A stretch of 64,000 nt of DNA from Paralithodes platypus (Eukaryota > Arthropoda > Malacostraca > Decapoda > Lithodidae): NCBI GenBank assembly GCA_032716605.1, contig CM064523.1, forward strand, positions 39,064,026 to 39,128,025, written 5' to 3'. Positions 11,877 through 23,449 of the stretch are shown piece after piece. The translations under genes and the position numbers were made by a program. The notes under the pieces were generated by a model. That model was not told where the DNA came from, ran no database searches, and saw only the letters and a list, made by a program, of their open reading frames with translations. Numbering within the stretch: position 1 is the first letter of the stretch; each line of letters opens with the position of its first letter.

Positions 11877-13066
11877 TTTTGTATTAAAACTATATTTTTA
11901 TAATTCAACCTCGGGACTGTAGGCTGTTCGGTAGCCTGTAACCCTTATATTACGAGGCCCCAAGATTATCGATTGGAAGTTCAAGATGTTGGGTGCTTTA
12001 TATGTGTCGCACACGATGGTCTCAGTGGAGCTTCAAGGTGTTGGTTGCTTCCTTTCTGCCACACTAGATGACGACACCTTATTAATACACGTCACTTGAT
12101 TTTGTGAGAGCAATTATACGGTCGTTCACAGCATCTTCGAATATGGTCTTCTATGCTATGAATTGGTGACGAAATAGAGGGTGGTTTCTTGATGCGTCGT
12201 TGTAGCCCGGAGATTTGTTGAACAGCAGGGATGATCAGATCATCTCCTAACAAAACCTGACTTTGGCGTGGATTCGATCTGAGGTCTTTTTGGTCTGCAG
12301 TCCACGACGATATACACTGTGCTATATATATATATATATATACAGTATATACTGTACATTACATCGTATGTGCCAGGTCAAGCGAGATAGCAGATAAATG
12401 GAAGGAGGACTCTTTAACTGGGAAGAGGAAATGAAGTGAGAAGATATATTGTGGTGGGAAGGGTGATAGTGGAGGAGACTGGGGGAGGGGGGAAGTGAAT
12501 GAGAGAGAGATGGGGGGTGGGTATGTGATAACTAGGTACTGTTCAAAAGGGAAAGGAATAATTACATAAGATGGTGAAAATAAATTATGGAATAATGAGA
12601 AGGATGATGGGGATAAATTAAATGAATAAGAGAGACAAATGAGAAATCAGGTGCTGAAGACGAACACACTTGATACTGAGTAGGAAGTAGAATGAGGAAT
12701 TAGTTCAAAATTACGATGGGAAGCGAGAAACACATCTAGTAATCCTAACTATGGTTTTTTGATGGGATAGGATTGGGTAATAAAGGATTGCTAAGGAACA
12801 CTGGGAATATTTTTATTATCAGTATTTATATTATTAGTATTAATAATGTTATGCCCTGATTGTATGCAGGATTAACAATGGATACAGGTGAGTTCTACTC
12901 CACTGGGACTTCCAAGTTCAAATAAGTACATATAAAAAAAAGAAAACAGAGGATAAGTATATCGCAAAATATGGTTTAATAATACAGCTTTATTTTTCCT
13001 TCACTATATATGGGAAATAATCTGGAACAAAAACATGGGACACGTATCACTGCCAGTGAATAGTAC
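11877..13066. other. Non-coding stretch with a SINE fragment
   Basis: No open frame of note. It holds the tRNA-like SINE fragment at 12,265-12,326 and a short TA array at 12,325-12,345. The remainder is unrecognised, with a purine-rich stretch at about 12,400-12,740. Confidence 0.45.
12265..12326 (-). repeat. tRNA-derived SINE head with A and B boxes
   Basis: On the minus strand TAGCACAGTGT (12,324-12,314) fits a Pol III A box, and AGATCGAATCC (12,280-12,270) fits a B box (core ATCGAATCC). The spacing of about 34 bases is normal for tRNA-type promoters. The rest of the cloverleaf is not convincing, so this is more likely a SINE head than a functional tRNA gene. Confidence 0.45.
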
Positions 13067-13496
13067 TTAACCCTTTCATTGCGGGTGACGTTCTGGAACG
13101 TCCTGGCAAGTTACAGCAATTTCCAGGCTTTAAAAGCCTGTAAAAACCATAAAAATCGAGTGTCAGTGGACGGGAGTGTGAGGGGCCCACCTCCGACCTT
13201 CAGAGCACCGAGCGGCTCACTGAGGTTGACTGTGTCTGGCGCGGGTCTCTCTCTGTGTCTCCCAGCAGTGTAGCCAAGCGAGCGAGTGTTACATAATAGC
13301 GGGTTTCACACGTTTCACTGGGACCACTGCGGGTGAACCAGACCACGTACGTGGCCCGTTCTGGTGTCATTTTGAAGCTATTCTCACCTAGTTTTCGGCA
13401 GAATACACTTCATTTAATGCAGATGCTTGATTTATCATTCAGGAGTGCCTGAATATGCCCTAAATAGCCCAAAAATGGCCACAGCCAAAGGGTTAA
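13067..13496. mobile_element. TTAA-flanked MITE (piggyBac-like), 422 bp
   Basis: Flanked by TTAA at 13,067-13,070 and 13,493-13,496. The ends are CCCTTTCATTGCGG and the complement of CCACAGCCAAAGGG, an imperfect terminal inverted repeat. It has no transposase frame. TTAA duplication with CCCT-type ends is the signature of piggyBac-superfamily elements, so this is inferred to be a piggyBac-mobilised MITE. Confidence 0.75.
13128..13235 (+). repeat. 108-bp segment identical to 14,043-14,150 (copy 1)
   Basis: An exact direct repeat, beginning CTTTAAAAGCCTGTAAAAAC and ending GAGGTTGACTGTGT. This copy lies inside the MITE at 13.07-13.49 kb; the partner lies outside any MITE I can delimit. Confidence 0.95.
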
Positions 13497-14687
13497 GTTT
13501 ATCACTGACTCCTAGCACAGTCGTGGAGCTAGATAGGAAGCAGGTATTCTGTCCAACTTCACAAGTAATCGAGAAAGTTTAAAACACTGGGAGCGTATTG
13601 AGGGAGAAGTATTTTTAGGAGCGGGGTGGACACTGTCCCTATTCTTCAGGAATGTCACTGAGGTTCAAGTTCAAGGTCAAGTACCCCTAGTAGGTATGTG
13701 GCCGTATCGCGTAGAAAACGTAGAGTATATGGTGGACTCGTGAAGTATTTTCAAACACTGGTGAATTTTGGCAGAGTCGCTGACTTCTCAAAAGTAGGTT
13801 AAAATGAAATAATTCGAAATTGAATCACTGGTTGGTGGCTAATTGTTCTTCTGGATCACGCGCACTGTAGGTACGTATGACTTGTAGCTTCATAACCCAA
13901 TTATTAACACTTGTAGAGACTTTCAACTAGTTAAGGCACTTTTGGAAAAACCCGGTTTATTTCTGGAGAAAACGTGGATTTTTTAGTCAGAGTCGCTGAA
14001 CTTCGAAAATCAGCCTAAGTATCAAAAATTTGGATTTTTATTCTTTAAAAGCCTGTAAAAACCATAAAAATCGAGTGTCAGTGGACGGGAGTGTGAGGGG
14101 CCCACCTCCGACCTTCAGAGCACCGAGCGGCTCACTGAGGTTGACTGTGTGCACAGCGGACATTTAGTGGGTGCGGTAGTACGTCCTAGTATGTTTCACA
14201 TGCTTGCACCCAGTCAGGGGACATCCTGACGACATATACAAACAAAACACACATAACAAAGCCACTCCAACACCTTCCTCTCTCTCCAACACCCCTTCTC
14301 CCCTCTTAACACTCTTCTCTGAGCTATTGCCGATAAAAATGGCATGTTCAGTCCTGTAAAGAATCGTAAGATTCAGAGTCGTAAAGATTCCAGGACGAGC
14401 TCATCAGCGGCGGATCCCCAGATCGACCGTGGTGATTGTCACCTAAACATCTACAAAAAAAAAAAATGGGGTTAGATATTCATGATTTTTGCTACACTAT
14501 TCGGGGAACTAATTCTTTTCGTTCTACTCCGAGTATTTGGACTTAGGAGTATTTATTCACTTTTTAGGATACTATCGAGGGACTATTTATTTCTGCTCAC
14601 TCGGCACTTTTCTACTTCTTGTCACTTTATCTGCTTCTCTTGATCTCTCGGCGTGGTAACTTCTCTGGTGATTTCTCCTGTTAACAC
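13497..14687. other. Non-coding stretch with a duplicated MITE segment
   Basis: No gene recognised. It contains the second copy of the 108-bp identical segment and a 13-bp A run near 14,455. Confidence 0.45.
14043..14150 (+). repeat. 108-bp segment identical to 13,128-13,235 (copy 2)
   Basis: Identical base for base to the MITE-internal copy. Flanks differ on both sides, so only an internal MITE piece was copied or the surrounding MITE has been lost. Confidence 0.95.
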
Positions 14688-15175
14688 TTAACCCTCTCAC
14701 CACGGAAGGGCTCTTGAACGCCCATAAAAAAGCATATAACAGGTACCCGGATGGTATCTTGAACGCCCAGTGGTTGAAAGCCTGTGAGCTTCGTGTGCGA
14801 GGCGTCGGTCCGACGCATGTAAACAACAGCCGGCTGGACCATCGCCCCGCATCTCCGGCCACAAGAAGGAGAGCGTCGCTTGTTCGTGTGTGCCTGTATG
14901 TTGTTGTTAAGTATCGAAAAGTGGTGTAAAGTGGCTGTTTTGGCCATAAAGTTATCTCCAATGAAATCATCATCACAGCTCAACCAGTTGACTTAGAGAG
15001 CTCTACTTAATGCCATTCTACAGGTAAATAACACAGCTACGCTTGGGGATGCGCGGGAATGCGGGAAGCAGTCTGATTAACGAATATACGGTAGCCTAGC
15101 CTAGACGTTTTTCGGCCAAAACACCCGGGTTTCGAGGAATATATATATAATACATAGCCGGGGCTGGAGGGTTAA
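14688..15175. mobile_element. TTAA-flanked MITE (piggyBac-like), 480 bp
   Basis: TTAA at 14,688-14,691 and 15,172-15,175. The left end is CCCTCTCACCACGG and the complement of the right end is CCCTCCAGCCCCGG. There is no protein. It is the same structural class as the 13-kb MITE but with different internal sequence, so a separate family. Confidence 0.75.
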
Positions 15176-15730
15176 GGAGGTGGTTGGTTCTTGTCTTCTG
15201 CTTCCTCGTGGGCCGTCAAAGTGGGCCGGCTGTGTGGAGTAGTTACAGATGGGTTGATTGGGCTTGAGATCTTAAGTATGGCTCCGTAACATATAGTAAC
15301 CGTCTGGCGAATTACTGTTGGGCACCATACCGAACTAACGCGAGTATTTCAGAGGTAGGAGAAACTACTCGACTGTTCTGATCAGTATATCTACCGTTGA
15401 TGAAGTCCTTTTAAGGTACTCTCGGGCTAGGATCTTAAATATCGAGTCTTATGTGGTCAATATCGGATGAACGCAGTAAGTTCAGTGTGAGTGTTCTTAC
15501 TGTCGACCCTGATCTTTATGAGAGGTTCGGGGGACCCGTGGCGGTGTTTAAACCTTTAAGTTACACAGTCGTGTGGGATGCCACAGACTCAGTGCACCAA
15601 GGACTTGTCTCTGCAGAGTGCCTGTGAGGGTATCTCGTCAAGCCCTGTCTCTAACGCAGCAGTCTCAGAGGCTTGAGACTACCTGTGCAGAGTGGCAGTG
15701 TCCACTTTCAATAATAAAGAATAGAGAGGT
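15176..15730. other. Non-coding stretch, nothing recognised
   Basis: No open frame, repeat or terminus that I can identify. It leads into the palindrome-rich array. Confidence 0.4.
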
Positions 15731-16676
15731 CGGCAGACCGGAGTCTCTCAACTCTTCACTAGAGAAAATGTAACCTCGCTGTGGAGCCAATGTCACGTCG
15801 GCATGCCGGACGACGACAAAGTTCCTCGACAAGGACACTTTCGTACAAGTGTTCACTTGGACTCAGTAGAACCAGAGAGGTCGGCAGGCCGGAGTCTCTC
15901 TACTTTTACTAAGAAAAGTGAAGCCTGACAATAGAGACTATGTTCACGCCGGCATGCCAGACGTCAACAGAGTTCCTCTATCAGGACACTTATGCTTTCC
16001 CACTCAAGAGAATATTGAGGACGGCAGGCCATACACCTCAACTTCTTTTAGAGATGGTGCTGGTGTGGGCTTTCCTTAGCGAGATTGACAAGCAGGAGGT
16101 GCAGACCAGTATCCTCCTTCCCAACCTCAGAATCAAGAAGAGAGAGCAGAAGGCCGGTAACTCTCTTCCTAACCCTTTAGGAAAGTTGTTCCTATCTCAG
16201 TAGCTGTGTCTCTCTCTGGCATGCCAGATGAAGACAGAGTTACTGGGACAGGCCACAGCTATCAATAACTTGTAGTCTCTGAAGAAAGTTTTCGGCAAGC
16301 CGTACACTTTCCCATTAGACTAGCTAGTAACCGCCTAAGTAGGGTCTCTACGTTAGCTGGGCATGCCTCTGACTAAAGAGATCCCTAGTATAGGGTTTGG
16401 AGGTCACTGTCTCAGTGGCATGCCAGACGAGGACAGAGTTCCTGGGACAGAACACAGTTAACGGGGACTTGTAGTCTAAGAAGAAATTTTTCGGCAGGCC
16501 GTACACTTTCCCACTAGACTAGCTAGGAACAACCTAAGTAGAGTCTCTATGTTAGCTGGGCTAACAAAGATCCCTAGTATATGATTTGTACTCACAGACA
16601 GTATGTTTGAGCTTTCGGCAGGCCGTCAGTCCAACTGAATGGAGGGTAATCTTAAGACTTCACAAGGTGGCATGCC
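15731..16676. repeat. Degenerate array of alternating CGGCAGGCCG and GGCATGCC palindromes
   Basis: CGGCAGGCC-like motifs occur at about 15,731, 15,882, 16,022, 16,293, 16,492 and 16,616. GGCATGCC motifs occur at about 15,800, 15,950, 16,218, 16,417 and 16,669. Longer shared blocks surround them, such as GACAGAGTTCCTGGGACAG, GTACACTTTCCCA and AGACTAGCTAG. The spacing of equivalent units varies (about 150, 266 and 199 bp), so this is a diverged, irregular tandem array. I cannot assign it to a known element. Confidence 0.65.
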
Positions 16677-17651
16677 AATACTTTTGAAGCCTCAAAATTG
16701 CTTGACTTTCCTCAGAAATCCTGAACTGGTATTGCGGATTACTGAGTGCACTCCCCCGGTACCTCTAGGATGGTAAGGGCATGAGGGGGTATCCTAGATG
16801 GGGTCCTTAAACCCTTCTTATTCTGCTGGTCAAGGTCTCCTTCAATATAAGGACATTACTCTGTGATGGTGTAATGAGTAAGGTCAATTATAGCTCCTAG
16901 AGTAGGCTATTTTATCAAAGGTTAATTATATATTCATAGGAGGTCTTCATAACCTCAATAGAACTCTGGATAACAATAATAGTGAGTGAAGTGAATGCAT
17001 TCTGAAATCGGTACTCTCGGGGAGGATTGTGGGTGTCGTGGGCACCGAAGGGGTGTCGTGCGCACCTGACAGGTGAGGGCTACAATGCGCAGGAGATAGC
17101 ATTTATTCTTCTCTCTCCTTCTCGTTGTGGTGGCTGGTGGATTTTACTACGGATCTTGGTTGGTAGTAATTTTTGGTATAAGAATATCTAAATCTCCCTC
17201 TGCATTGCGTTGTCTAAATGAGTGTGTACGTATACCACCTTCCTAAATCGTGTTGGTAGGCCTGGGTGTACACACGGGTGCACACACAGGGCATTTAAGC
17301 GTATGAGGCGCCCTCTCTCGGGGCACGCGCGCGGGAGACCTCCAGCGTCGTCTAGACGTGGTGACAAATTGGTACAGGATATTTATTTAGAAGGAAGCAG
17401 GTGTGGTTTGTGTAACTGTGTAACTAGCAAAACTAGTTGAAGAGTGTAAAAAAAAGGCATGTGTATATACGTGTGGGGAAAACAGTGTCCCAAGATCTAT
17501 TGAGGTATATGTTTACATCTTATTGCATAAAATATGGTTTCATACATTCATATAATTGTTTCATCTGGCAGTGCTTTCTTCGGTACCGAAGATATGAGTT
17601 TTTCTTAACTTCTACTTCTTTATTCTCCCCTAGTTATATTGTCATGAAGGG
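16677..17651. other. Non-coding stretch, nothing recognised
   Basis: Short open frames only. A small GC-rich repeat GGTGTCGTG with flanking GCACC occurs at about 17,033-17,065. Confidence 0.4.
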
Positions 17652-18062
17652 AGAAAAGGAAAACACAGGTATATAGAAATAGACAGAATGCAGGGGCTGT
17701 CTGGCAAGTACATCATAATAATTGGCATACATATATATACGAACACAGGTGCTGTCTGCCAGGTACATTATAATAATTATGGAAGAGGGAACATAGGTGA
17801 ACAGGAGAAGAGTGACAGGAAAACACAGGTATATAGGAATAGGCAGAATGCAGGTGTTGTCTGGCAAGTACATCATAATAATTGGCATACATATATATAC
17901 GAACACAGGTGCTGTCCGACAGGTACATTATAATAATTATGGACGAGGGAACATAGATGAACAATTGGCATACATATACAGTATATACGAACACAGGTGC
18001 TGTCCGACAGGTACATTATAATAATTATGGAAGAGGGAACATAGGTGAACAGGAGAAGAGTG
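17652..18062 (+). repeat. Tandem repeat, about 161-bp unit, 2.6 copies
   Basis: The units begin near GGAAAACACAGGTATATAG at 17,657 and 17,818, with a third partial unit from about 17,966. Each unit holds CTGTCTGGCAAGTACATCAT, ATTGGCATACATATA, GAACACAGGTGCTGTC and ACATTATAATAATTATGG. The two halves of a unit resemble each other, so the array may have an older shorter period. It is not coding. Confidence 0.9.
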
Positions 18063-19092
18063 ACAGAGAGGTTAGAAATGTAGGTTGAACCGCACTTTCT
18101 TCTTCGTGGTGAGAGTGGGAGGAAACGTCTTGTCGCTTCCCGGTGTGACCTTGGTTTGTCCAGCGACTGTCTGGTTCTCGCTTTCTCTTTCCGGTGCTCG
18201 CGTGCCTTTTCGTTTTCGGGGCATTTCAAATAATATTAGTAGTGTTATATATATATTACAATCATTAGTATTAATAATAATTTGAGTGCCATAGATAAAG
18301 CTGATAAAGAACAAGCACTTTAAGTTTCTGCATAAGCAACCCCAGGACACGTAGTCCCGAATTCAGGACAGTGGTTGAAATCTTCGCTGGTTTAAACCCG
18401 AAATTGAAACTCAATCCAGGACTATCGGTATTCAGAATAAAATCCTGAGCCGCTTATCCAGTCAATCCGCGGATTACTCGATCCGAGGTTGAAACCTGCG
18501 GGAGGGTAGGTTTGAAGTTAGATCGAAGTTATAAACACCTCAAATAATATAAATTAATAAAGACTGGCACTGACTACTTGCACATTGCAGTCTTTCTAAG
18601 CAAGGATTTATATAAATAGGTAATGACAAGTGTAAGAATGCAGCTCAGGCAGTCAATCCGAGGTTTAAACCAGCGGGAGGCTTGACAGGCGATCGATCGA
18701 AGCCTTCCTACTCGCCACTAAAATCTCTTATTATTACTTCCAACTAACACAAACTGTCATGAAACCGATTCTATTATATTGTAAAAAAACGGCAACAGCT
18801 TTTACATTACGTTGTAAATTGTCTAAGCATACGAACAAATAAATAATAAGTGCCAAGGGAACGAAGCATTGCCGTAGCCTAATCACTGATGTGGTTATTC
18901 GATAATAGTTGTAAGTGTCTTGATAACCTGAGATGCCTCTATGCCGAATAAAACTAATTTTATAATTAAATGTCCACGAACATATAGCCTATTATATATG
19001 TTAGTATGTTATTAGTTTATCATAGAACCAATAGTATTAGTTCATTAAATGTTGCACAGCAAATATAATTATTCACTGTATCCATGCAGTTA

Positions 19093-19579
19093 TTAACCCA
19101 TAACTGTCGGGGCGCAACATAAGTCGAGTATAATAAATCTGGACTATCTGGCGGCGCTCGACATAGGTCGTGTGACAATTTCAGCACGTAATGTTGCTGA
19201 GAGAGAGAGACAAGTGGTGGCAGGAGAGTAGCGAGCGTATGACTGCTCCAGACCACCGCGGCGAACCTACTGACACGAATCCCACCTCCTCCCTCCCTCT
19301 CTCACTCTCTATATACGGAATTGTATGGGGAAAGTGCCGAATTACATGCTTTTTGCACTCGCGTTGCGCGGTTGTTGCAAGAAAACTAGCCATCATAAAA
19401 GGATCGTTATGGTGTCATTGGAAAGCTCTGTTTATGCCCTTTCAGGGATAGATACTTGTTTTACGCTCTGGGTCTTATTTAGGCATGAAAATGATCACGT
19501 AAACAGCCCTATTTTGGCTAAAAACACCCCGCTGGTGGCTACATATTATATACCGCCTAGGGCGCTCGTAAGGTGTTAA
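19093..19579 (+). mobile_element. TTAA-flanked MITE (family shared with 24.4 and 55.9 kb)
   Basis: TTAA at 19,093-19,096 and 19,576-19,579. The left end is CCCATAACTGTCGGGGCGC and the right end is GGCGCTCGTAAGGTG. The internal core, such as GGTGTCATTGGAAAGCTC and AGGCATGAAAATGATCACG, is shared closely with the MITE at 55,943-56,422 and more distantly with the inverted copy at 24,372-24,845. No transposase. The TTAA target suggests piggyBac-type mobilisation. Confidence 0.85.
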
Positions 19580-22430
19580 TCCTTTGTACGAATTAAAAGA
19601 TATAGCTTATATAAATAAGGAATCACAAGTGAACCATTGTCTTCAAATGCATTTAACAAGTAGGATAAGAGAGATCATTTGTATAAGTTGTCTTTTCCAT
19701 AGCCTAGTAGGTTGCAATCCTGCATACTGCATAGTTTAAATCCCGAGTCACATTGGTAACGGTTTTCGTCTACATACTTAATGGTTATAAATTATTTCAG
19801 GTGAGATATTTATCCTATAGGCCTATACATGTGTCCAATTGAGGGTGTATTAACAGTGCTGAGCATGCGGTAGATGCAGTAATTTAAGTATAAGCTTGAT
19901 TTACTTTACATAATGTAGCGGCCTACAGTATTTGGTTTAGCGTTTTAGTCATCATTATCACTCTCAAATGTATTAATTTATAGATTGTAAGTCGAACCAC
20001 GGAGTACACATTAGTCCTGCATTAATACATAAGCTAATATTAATATTTCGAACTGTAACTACAATGAGAGTGCTTTCTTTTTATGATTAGCTTGGTGACT
20101 TCATATGTGTTAATAGCCTATGGTTGCCATGCAATTGGTGCGGATAAATGGAGCAGTTGACATCCGTACATGTAGAAATCAATGAACATTTATTTGTTGA
20201 TAATTGATAACAAAACAAAAATAACAGGTTGCAGTTTATCGCAGTACTAATGGAGTTTGGCAAAGCTCGATTGATTGTATTTTTCCTCTGAATAGGCTAC
20301 CTGCCAATATCCAACAGTACAGTAGGCCTATCTTTCATGACATACACATACTGTACATATTGTCACAATGACCAGGGTCTTTTAGTAGCCAGACTCTAGT
20401 GGCACCTGACTTCTGACAGCAGCTGTGCCAAGTCTATTAGAAATACCTGGTATTGTGAGTTTCACTCCGATACCCTTCCAATTAACCATACTAGTTTTGC
20501 CGTACCTCTAAGCATTTTTGTCTCAATAAACATTTGTGTAGAATGAGCCAATAGAGTGTTACTAGTTTCGTATATGAAGTTGTGTTTTAGTGGCAACGTC
20601 GTAATTTGCAAGCTAGTTGTGGCTGGTGAGGGGACGAAGGGGAGGAAGGAATGTTGCTCCAGTCTCGAGGTGGGGGAGGCGATGTTGCTAAGCAACACGA
20701 GTTTAATTAATTATGTGACCGTTGCAAGTTTAGTTGTGTTGCAATATCAAGATGTACTTTATTTTCTCTGCCACACTGTTTTAGTTAATTTGTTAACACA
20801 GGAATACTTTAGTATAAGTTATTCTTGTGAAGAGTCTTAGTGTTATCATATTGTGTGGTGATATCTTGCAACCCACCCTTAGTTTGAGCCTGGCTCCCTC
20901 CAGCTTCGCCAGGGCCAGGCCTCATCATTCTCTCGTGGGCGGCCAGACAGTATAGGTGGTGGTAGCTCTCTCTTGTGGCACCCCAGTCGGCCCCTGCTTA
21001 ATTTTCCTTGCTTGCATAATAGTAACGTAACGTAATTAACAGAGAATCCTAGACATTCATTTCTTTTAATAATTCTTTTCCTCTGATCAGCATTTTAGTA
21101 TCTTTCCCTTTGTTATCTATATTCTGTACCTCCGGTGGCTACGTCGGAATTCGTGATAGGGAAGAGCGGGGAGGTTTGCCGGGGTCCTTACTAATAAGCA
21201 CTGTTAATCCCATAGACAGTCCACACACACACACATCCATAACCCCTACATATTTTTCCCAGTGTTTGTGCTTAGGACCCGGTAACAACCTTGACGGTTC
21301 TGCCCCAGCACTTGTGTGTTCCCTATCTTGGGTTTCGAACTGGGGCAACGGAGTGTTTAATATTAATTAGGAGTCCAGCTTCTGTCTTGACCCCCCCCCC
21401 CCCATAGTTAAGTGAGTGTGGGAGGTGGACTCTAAGAGTTCATTGTTTGGGCGGTAACTCACTGGGGGGCCCAGGTTGAAGCAGGATATATTGGTGTGAT
21501 ATTAGAGGTGGTCAGGGCAACCTGCTTCTACTAATATCACCCCGAGGTTAGTAGTCATATTAGGACACTGCCTTGTATTGTTAGTTCATTATATGTATGC
21601 AATATTATTATCTGCAACTCTCTTGGGTTGAGAGTGGATTACCGTTGGCTGGTTTGTGCACGGTTTAGTACTGTCGAGGGCGCACATAGCCTGTTATGCT
21701 CGAAGTACACCTGCACTCTTTTTTCGTTGATGTCTGCTGGTAGCCTATTTATTTAACAATTTTGATTATCCAACCCAGCATTGCTAATCCCGATGTTGGT
21801 TTCGAGTTCTCGTAGCTAGTAAGTTACATGATTATTTCTGTTCTACTTATTATTCAGAATAGGAGCAGGGCAGTGTGCACCTTAAGCCCTGAGAAGAGCC
21901 TGGAAGCGTTCAAAGTGCTCTTACCTGTTGCGTCGTGGTGTTGTTTGGTAGAGACTAGGTGCATTTCCATTAGTAATTATTTTCGTATACCTTCTCTAAA
22001 CAACTGAGGTCCAGATTCGTAACAATATATACTCGTAAATTAAATATGTCCGATATATATCCTCATCTGTATGCGCAGATACATTTTTAAATGTTCGAAA
22101 CTCTCAGAAGCTTGAAGTAACTGAAATAAATAGGAGGAAAGTAGCGACATGTCAGTAGTAGGCTACTCCTACAGTATAGGCTACCCGGTACCGGATCATC
22201 TCTAATTCTATGTAGGCTACATATTTCTTTAATGTGTACTCTCTTGGTAACACAACTTTTTATATTATATCGGTTTTTTTGTGAATTTGTAATTACAAAC
22301 TAGAATTCACCTGAGCAAAAGCAAAAGACGAAAATAAGGACATATATAGATACAATGGCTCGTTCGTGTTCTTATTGGCTGACTGCATTCCCTACAGCAC
22401 TGTGATTGGCTGTTGCAAACCTTCAACTTG
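19580..22430. other. Interior of the possible TIR element, no gene recognised
   Basis: Open frames are all below 100 codons. Notable are a 15-base C run near 21,390 and a hairpin near 21,492-21,541 (GGTGTGATATTAG with CTAATATCACC). I recognise neither a transposase nor a host exon. Confidence 0.4.
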
Positions 22431-22595
22431 AACAGAGTTTTAAGCCGTGGATTACTCGATCTCGATCTTAAGCTTGTGTTCTGAATACGGATACACCTTT
22501 GTTTTCGATCCAGGATAGAGTAATCTCAATCCCAGGTTTAAACCTGCTCCGAAATCCGAGGTTTAAACCGTTGTTCTGAATTCGGTCCCTATAGC

Positions 22596-23449
22596 GCCGA
22601 AGGACAAAAGAAACAGAACACAAATATAAATACATACAAACCGTGAGCTTAGGTCATGAGTCCTCCACAGTTGCACTAGTAGATTTTATGCGCATGAAGG
22701 AAGTAAAAGGCAATGCTGCCTGTAACACTTATACCCCACAAAGTTGAAAGCGTGATGGAGATCCCAATTCAAGTTGTTAATGTCATAATGTCAAAATGTG
22801 CTCAAGATACACAAGACAATACTTAGGTTAAGGTTGTTCTGGATCCTACCGCCACAGGAAAGGGCGCCCTGATTGCAACATAGCCCCCATATAATATAAT
22901 ATAAAGAGGGGGTAATTCAACTTCCAGGAGAGCAGGTTCAGGAAAGGTTAGTCTGACAAGTACGACCTATTCATTATAAATAGGCCAGAAATGGTGAAGT
23001 CTAATTTCTTTAACTTGATAAGGGCTGGAGCAAATCAATTTCCATATATAATTGATGCTAGTGAATAAAATAAATAAGTTACACATATTTAATATGTATA
23101 TTTTTCTATTGATTGATGTGCGTGTCATTATGAAACCTGTATTTTTTTAAACATGAGCATAGCATGAGCTATATCACTTGTGTTAAGCCGTTATCACACC
23201 AACAAATTTATTGTCAACATTTGATGATCAACATTTTGGCAATATTTCTAAACAAATGTTGCACTGGTATCAACAACAAGGCAGATGATTAACTAGTTAA
23301 GTAGACAAAATCATTGACAATTTTTACCTTGTAAGTTTCCAGACGAGTGCTGATGGATTAATGTTGAGGTACAAAGTGCTTGTGTGATACCAGGTTAGTG
23401 TGATACCTGGTCCTTTATGTCAAGTTTACAACACTAATACAACATGTAA
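22596..23449. other. Non-coding stretch, nothing recognised
   Basis: AT-rich, no open frame of note, no identified termini. It precedes the jockey-type LINE copy 1. Confidence 0.4.

Larger units (their letters stand above)
18355..22595. mobile_element. Possible DNA transposon with long diverged terminal inverted repeats
   Basis: The left end reads CCGAATTCAGGACAGTGGTT and the complement of the right end reads CCGAATTCAGAACAACGGTT. Similarity continues for roughly 150 bp inward, through GGTTTAAACC, GTATTCAGAA and GGATTACTCGAT elements that are also repeated within each end. The 4.2-kb interior has no transposase-sized frame and contains the TTAA MITE at 19.1 kb. A non-autonomous or decayed element is inferred. 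Two unrelated MITE fragments with similar ends is the alternative. The target duplication is not resolved. Confidence 0.45.

Noticed and set aside
20860..22000. Host exon or LTR in the interior of the 18-22 kb element
   Set aside because: No open frame with recognisable protein sequence and no paired LTR-like ends were found.
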